Origin: Aliiroseovarius sp. F47248L
Lineage (GTDB): Bacteria; Pseudomonadota; Alphaproteobacteria; Rhodobacterales; Rhodobacteraceae
NCBI RefSeq assembly: GCF_023016085.1
Contig: NZ_JALKBF010000001.1
Location: 496,001 to 560,000, forward strand
Length of the DNA: 64,000 bases
Reading direction: 5' to 3'
Part shown: positions 60,277 through 64,000 of the stretch, piece after piece
How positions within the stretch are numbered: the first letter of the stretch is position 1
Layout of the letters: each line of letters begins with the position of its first letter
The notes under the pieces: generated by a model
Databases searched by the model: none
What the model saw: the letters and a program-made list of their open reading frames with translations, nothing else
Told to the model about the DNA's origin: nothing
Translations under genes and position numbers: made by a program

Positions 60277-61980
60277 ATGGCTCGTATCCGAAGATTAGAA
60301 GTATACAATTTTAGAAGCATCCAGAAACTGGTTTGGTTTCCCTCCCCTAATATGAACTGTCTGGTCGGTCCCGGTGACAGCGGTAAATCCACAGTCTTGG
60401 ACGCAATTGATTGGTGTTTGGGAGCTCGGCGCAACCTCCCTGTCACGGATGCAGACTTTTACAATATGTCAGTGGACGACGAAATTATCGTTCGAGCAAC
60501 TATCGGTGACTTGCAGGATGGACTGAAAACGCTTGATACGTATGGCCCCTTTTTGTTGGGGCTCGACAAGGAGGGAAACCTTGAAGATGAACCCTCAGAG
60601 GGTTCGGAGACGGTCCTTACGGTTCAGCTTACAATTGGTGACGACCTAGAGCCACAATGGCATTTGAAATCTGACCGTGCGGAAGCTCAAGGCCTATCCA
60701 GAGGCCTGACATGGGGCGACAGGGTTAACATTGCGCCCAACCGTATAGGCGTTTTTGCAAATCAACATCTCGGATGGCAACGCGGCTCAATCTTAAACGC
60801 ACTAACGGAGGAAAAAGCCGATGCATCTGCGGCACTGGCTGACGCAGCGCGGCAAGCTCGGAATAGCTTTGGTGACACCGCAGGTGACCAGTTGAAAGAT
60901 ACGTTAGGCATCATCTCAGGTGCGGCTCAAGCCCTTGGCGTTGATGTTGGGGATACAGTTCGAGCGATGCTGGACGCACACTCTGTGAATTTTTCAGGAA
61001 GCACTATTTCGCTGCATAGTTCAGAAGGTGTCCCGCTCAGAAAGTTGGGCCTTGGATCAAGTCGCCTGCTCGTCGCTGGACTGCAAAATCGGGTTGCCGA
61101 GACGGCGTCGATTGCTCTGGTCGATGAGGTGGAAATCGGGTTAGAGCCACATCGAATTTCGAAATTTCTTTTGGAGCTGGGTTCTAAGACCGAAGCAACG
61201 TTGTTTCAGATATTTATGACGACCCATTCGCCAGTTGTTTTACGTGAGCTGAGCGGGCCACAGCTCTACGTTATTAGACGTGGAGATGAGCATTCAGTTG
61301 TTCAAGCGGGCGTTGATGACGCAATTCAAGGTACGCTTCGCATCGCGTCTGAGGCCTTTCTAGGGACTAACGTGCTGGTTTGTGAGGGGGCAACCGAAGT
61401 CGGACTGGTTCGTGGTATTGACCGTTATCGGGCAGAGGGCGGGCGCTCGACATTTGCCGCAGCAGGTGGCGTTTTGGTCGATGCTGGTGGCGTAAGCAAA
61501 ATCTACCGATCTGCGATGTCTTTCCTGACGTTGGGATATAACGTAGCTACCTTGCGGGATGATGACGTCCAACCCAAAGAAAAAGATGAGAGAGATTTTG
61601 TTGGCGTGGGTGGGAAGGTCTTCAAGTGGACGGAAGGCTGGGCAATCGAGGCTGAACTCTTTGATTGCGTTAGTGATGAAGCAGTCTTGCAGTTATGGTC
61701 ATACGCGAAAGAACTCCATGGAGAGCAACGGATATTAGATCATTTACGGACCGCATGCGAAGGACCGATCGATCTCAGCAACTGGTTCAATGAAATAACC
61801 GAAGAGAAGCGCAGGCAGTTGGCGGCAGCTGCCGGTAGCGGTTCTTGGTTCAAGCGAATTTCCCACATGGAGGAGGCTGCCTATTCAATTATCGGTCCAG
61901 ATTTAGATAACTGCGTTCACTCCGAGTTACCGGATCTACTAAGCGAAATTCTCAAGTGGTCAGGGGCCATCGATGGCTGA
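60277..61980 (+). CDS. OLD-family nuclease (ATPase + TOPRIM), Gabija GajA-like
   Basis: The 567-residue protein begins ARIRRLEVYNFRSIQKLVW, with Walker A LVGPGDSGKSTVLDA (residues 30-44), the ABC-type VDEVEIGLEPHRISKFLLEL and the His switch MTTHSPVVLREL, then a C-terminal TOPRIM domain with LVCEGATEVGLVRG (metal Glu) and TLRDDDVQPKEKDERD (DxD). That is the OLD nuclease layout. An adjacent UvrD-like helicase gene makes it class 2 OLD, the arrangement of Gabija (GajA 578 aa, GajB 494 aa in Bacillus). It senses nucleotide depletion and nicks phage DNA in the studied system. AGGA precedes the ATG. The 60028-60276 gap before it holds no gene. Confidence 0.82.
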   Translation: MARIRRLEVYNFRSIQKLVWFPSPNMNCLVGPGDSGKSTVLDAIDWCLGARRNLPVTDADFYNMSVDDEIIVRATIGDLQDGLKTLDTYGPFLLGLDKEGNLEDEPSEGSETVLTVQLTIGDDLEPQWHLKSDRAEAQGLSRGLTWGDRVNIAPNRIGVFANQHLGWQRGSILNALTEEKADASAALADAARQARNSFGDTAGDQLKDTLGIISGAAQALGVDVGDTVRAMLDAHSVNFSGSTISLHSSEGVPLRKLGLGSSRLLVAGLQNRVAETASIALVDEVEIGLEPHRISKFLLELGSKTEATLFQIFMTTHSPVVLRELSGPQLYVIRRGDEHSVVQAGVDDAIQGTLRIASEAFLGTNVLVCEGATEVGLVRGIDRYRAEGGRSTFAAAGGVLVDAGGVSKIYRSAMSFLTLGYNVATLRDDDVQPKEKDERDFVGVGGKVFKWTEGWAIEAELFDCVSDEAVLQLWSYAKELHGEQRILDHLRTACEGPIDLSNWFNEITEEKRRQLAAAAGSGSWFKRISHMEEAAYSIIGPDLDNCVHSELPDLLSEILKWSGAIDG

Positions 61981-63379
61981 TGTTGATCTGCTAACTATCG
62001 AGCGTGGGATGGTTATCGCCCCCGCTGGGTGCGGAAAGACACAGCTCATTGTAGAGGCGCTTCGCAATAACCAATCCGACAAACCTATTTTGGTCTTGAC
62101 CCACACGAACGCTGGGGTGGCAGCCCTGCGGCAGAGATTAGCCAAGGAGAAGCTACCAACTGGTGGTTACAAGCTGGCGACGATTGATGGTTGGGCGATA
62201 AGGTTGGTTTCGACGTTCCCCGAGCGTTCAGGATATGATGGGGGCGCAAACCCCAAAAAACCCAACTATCTAAAGATCAGGAAGGCCGCGTGGAGCCTTC
62301 TTAAGGCAAACCACATAACTGATGTGCTACAAGCAAGCTATTCGCGCATCTTGGTTGATGAGTATCAGGACTGCTCTCACAATCAGCACGGCATCATGTT
62401 TTATGCTGCGAAACATTTGCCCTGTTGCGTCTTGGCGGATCCAATGCAAGCAATATTCGGTTTTGGGAATGACCCGCTGGCTGACTGGGATAAGCATGTT
62501 GCAAAACATTTCCCAAAAGTTTCTGAGCTAGATACCCCCTGGAGGTGGCGAAATGCCGGAAACGAAGAGCTTGGGGAGTGGCTCTTGTCTGTGCGAAAAG
62601 AACTGCTTACAGGCGGTGCCGTTGATTTGGAGGCAGCCCCCAAATCAGTCAAATGGGTCAAATTGGATGGCGACAATGATCATTCAAAACTTGTTGCTGC
62701 GGCCCGATGTGCTCACAAAGCAAAGAACGAAACCTCGCTAGTAATTGGCGACAGCATGTCAGCAGCAAGCCGATATAGGGTTGCGAAAAATGTTCCCGGT
62801 ATTGTCGCAGTTGAACCAGTTGATCTCAAGGATCTCACCACGTTTGCAAATGGTCTAGATTTGTCTGATGGGTATTCAGTCCGCGAGACGTTAGATCTTG
62901 CTGAGAGCCTAATTACCAACATTGGTTCCGAGGGAGTCCAAAGCCGAATGAAAGCCATTAAAAGCGGTAAGGCGAGAACGGATCCGAGCGAGCTAGAGTT
63001 ACTTGCTCTAGAAGTTGAAAAAGCGCCTACCTTTTCTGGATTGGCTCGCATCCTGTCGTGTTGTTCGGCCCAAACCGGATCGCGTTGCTATCGGCCTGGC
63101 GTCTTGCGCGCAACCCTCCGTGCGTTGTCTTTGGTTCAGTCAAACGCGGCATTGACCTTTAGCGAGGCCGCCATTCAAATTCGCGAAGAAAACCGCGCCG
63201 TCGGGCGTCAACTCCCCTTAGCTGCTATTGGCTCGACGTTACTTTTGAAAGGGCTGGAGGCTGATCATGCTGTTGTTTTGAACGCCGATCAACTTGATGC
63301 ACGAAACCTTTATGTTGCGATGACGCGTGGAGCCAGAACGATAACTATTTGCTCAAAAAATAGCTTGCTGAATCCGTGA
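61973..63379 (+). CDS. UvrD/PcrA-like helicase, Gabija GajB-like
   Basis: This 468-residue superfamily 1 helicase-like protein has motif I MVIAPAGCGKTQLIVEAL, Ia LVLTHTNAGVAALRQRL, motif II RILVDEYQDCSHNQ, motif III VLADPMQAIFGFG, IV-like LDTPWRWRN and the C-terminal pair LLKGLEADHAVVLNADQLD and NLYVAMTRGARTITI (V, VI). It is shorter than UvrD (~700), matching GajB. The start lies 8 bp inside the upstream OLD gene stop. In Gabija GajB senses ssDNA ends or hydrolyses nucleotides made by phage infection and activates GajA. Assigned from the gene pair. Confidence 0.82.
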   Translation: MADVDLLTIERGMVIAPAGCGKTQLIVEALRNNQSDKPILVLTHTNAGVAALRQRLAKEKLPTGGYKLATIDGWAIRLVSTFPERSGYDGGANPKKPNYLKIRKAAWSLLKANHITDVLQASYSRILVDEYQDCSHNQHGIMFYAAKHLPCCVLADPMQAIFGFGNDPLADWDKHVAKHFPKVSELDTPWRWRNAGNEELGEWLLSVRKELLTGGAVDLEAAPKSVKWVKLDGDNDHSKLVAAARCAHKAKNETSLVIGDSMSAASRYRVAKNVPGIVAVEPVDLKDLTTFANGLDLSDGYSVRETLDLAESLITNIGSEGVQSRMKAIKSGKARTDPSELELLALEVEKAPTFSGLARILSCCSAQTGSRCYRPGVLRATLRALSLVQSNAALTFSEAAIQIREENRAVGRQLPLAAIGSTLLLKGLEADHAVVLNADQLDARNLYVAMTRGARTITICSKNSLLNP

Positions 63380-63557
63380 CAGTATTGAATGGCTGCTTTG
63401 ATGAAGCTGCATCGGAATGTGTAAAACCCCAACAGATGCGGGCTCTGCGCCGGTAACGCTAGATCTTTGGATTGTTTGGGGGGCAAGATGATCTATAGCA
63501 TCGCGTCTAAGGTCGAAATATGGTTGATATGACCGGGGCCAGAGACCAGATGTTACT

Positions 63558-64000
63558 ATGACGATGTTAGGCGACGAAGACCTGCAGTCACTTCAGCAAG
63601 AAGTTCAGCGGTTGCTGGGTCGATGCATGTTACGGCTACAACAGTATGAGCGGCTGATTAAAGCCATGGTGGCGCATCATAAGGTCTCAGGACCGTTTCA
63701 TGACTTGGAGCGGGCAAAGGCAACGCAGATTGACGAAGCGGCCCGCAAGACGCTCGGCACCTTGGTTGGTGATCTTCTTGGATCGTATGTCGTTGCCGAT
63801 GAGATCGACCCTCCCGAAATGACGACAACCAGTTCTCCAGACAACGTCAATTGGTTCGCCATGAAGATGTCGCTTGGCTTGCCGGATGCAGAGTTCGTCC
63901 GCGTTGAGAGTGATCTGAGAGAAATGGTAGTTCTAAGGAACAATTTGGTTCATCACTTTATCGACCAGCACGACCTCTGGAGCCCGGATGGATGTCGTGC
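63558..64000 (+). CDS. Hypothetical protein, start only (cut by window end); possible OST-HTH/LOTUS family
   Basis: The frame is open from the ATG at 63558 through base 64000 (about 147 codons). It reads LQSLQQEVQRLLGRCMLRLQQYERLIKAMVAH, then LGTLVGDLLGSYV and MVVLRNNLVHHFIDQHDLW. The N-terminal helical repeat with a RNNLVHHF segment resembles proteins annotated as OST-HTH/LOTUS RNA-binding in alphaproteobacteria, but the domain itself would be past the edge. There is no strong Shine-Dalgarno. The gap 63380-63557 shows nothing I can support. Confidence 0.5.
   Translation, partial: MTMLGDEDLQSLQQEVQRLLGRCMLRLQQYERLIKAMVAHHKVSGPFHDLERAKATQIDEAARKTLGTLVGDLLGSYVVADEIDPPEMTTTSSPDNVNWFAMKMSLGLPDAEFVRVESDLREMVVLRNNLVHHFIDQHDLWSPDGCR

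Larger units (their letters stand above)
31161..64000. mobile_element. Integrated mobilizable element (IME/ICE end) carrying defence and TA cargo; right end beyond window
   Basis: The left boundary is a truncated tRNA-Cys 3' half (31161-31208). Inside are a replication-initiator-like gene with iterons, an ArdC antirestriction gene, an oriT-like region, MobC, a relaxase and a TraG/VirD4 coupling protein, plus TA, Ssp-type and Gabija-like cargo. No integrase, excisionase or mating-pair genes are visible, so those and the intact tRNA should lie past 64 kb. Cargo genes look poorer in GC than the backbone by eye. Mobilization by a helper is inferred. Confidence 0.75.

Noticed and set aside
31161..64000. 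CRISPR array or cas genes
   Set aside because: No regularly spaced direct repeats and no Cas motifs were found. The repeats seen are palindromic iterons and operators only.
63380..64000. Second att copy or integrase near the right edge
   Set aside because: No second copy of the 48-bp tRNA segment and no recombinase motifs are visible, so the element is taken to extend past the window.

Overview
The window looks like chromosome of a marine alphaproteobacterium of the Rhodobacteraceae (Roseobacter group). The signs are GC-rich codon use, a FadB/FadA/DmdC-like FadE beta-oxidation set, roseobacter-type intergenic hairpin repeats (3917-4022 and 16845-16908), a 10-TM manganese-type transporter with a Mur-like box, malonyl-CoA synthetase, and a polyamine uptake and gamma-glutamylation locus.

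Positions 1-30945 are core genome. Left to right they hold: a fatty-acid degradation cluster (fadB/J, fadA, a GST, a small protein, fadE, two MerR regulators; all minus strand); the metal transporter; two PaaI-like thioesterases coupled to a MATE exporter; arsC-pyrD-DUF952; a secreted 5'-nucleotidase; a DUF1992 protein; a flavodoxin; matB; a polyamine locus (oxidase, GlnA-like ligase, potIHGF, divergent GntR regulator, aminotransferase, second oxidase); modABC; and msrA-msrB.

At 31161-31208 lies the 3' half of a tRNA-Cys(GCA) gene, cut inside the anticodon stem. I read this as one attachment end of an integrated element that fills the rest of the window (31.2 to beyond 64 kb). The recognisable backbone is a replication-initiator-like gene with internal palindromic iterons (31445), a small conserved-looking protein (38198), an ArdC-like antirestriction metallopeptidase (53662), an inverted-repeat region that should be oriT (55653-55722), a MobC-like protein, a relaxase and a VirD4/TraG coupling protein. 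No integrase or mating-pair genes are visible. The element is therefore an integrative mobilizable element, or one end of an ICE whose remaining genes and intact tRNA lie beyond 64 kb.

Cargo sits at the backbone junctions. Junction one holds a toxin-antitoxin cluster: two hipBA modules, an AbiEii-like nucleotidyltransferase with a small partner, an antitoxin with a decayed toxin, and gene fragments. Junction two holds a DNA phosphorothioation defence island: an ExoI-like nuclease, a phosphorothioation-associated methyltransferase and an SspA-like cysteine desulfurase on the minus strand, divergent from sspB-C-D, an unrecognised 79-residue gene, and helicase, GHKL-ATPase and PLD-nuclease genes that I match to SspF-G-H. 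Junction three holds an unrecognised two-gene cassette (54896-55531). Junction four, after the coupling protein, holds a Gabija-like OLD nuclease plus UvrD-like helicase pair.

The parts that may be new are the 79-residue gene inside the Ssp operon, a hairpin that appears to sequester the ribosome binding site of the TTG-started phosphorothioation methyltransferase, and the 54896-55531 cassette. All family assignments come from reading motifs and gene order; no search was run.
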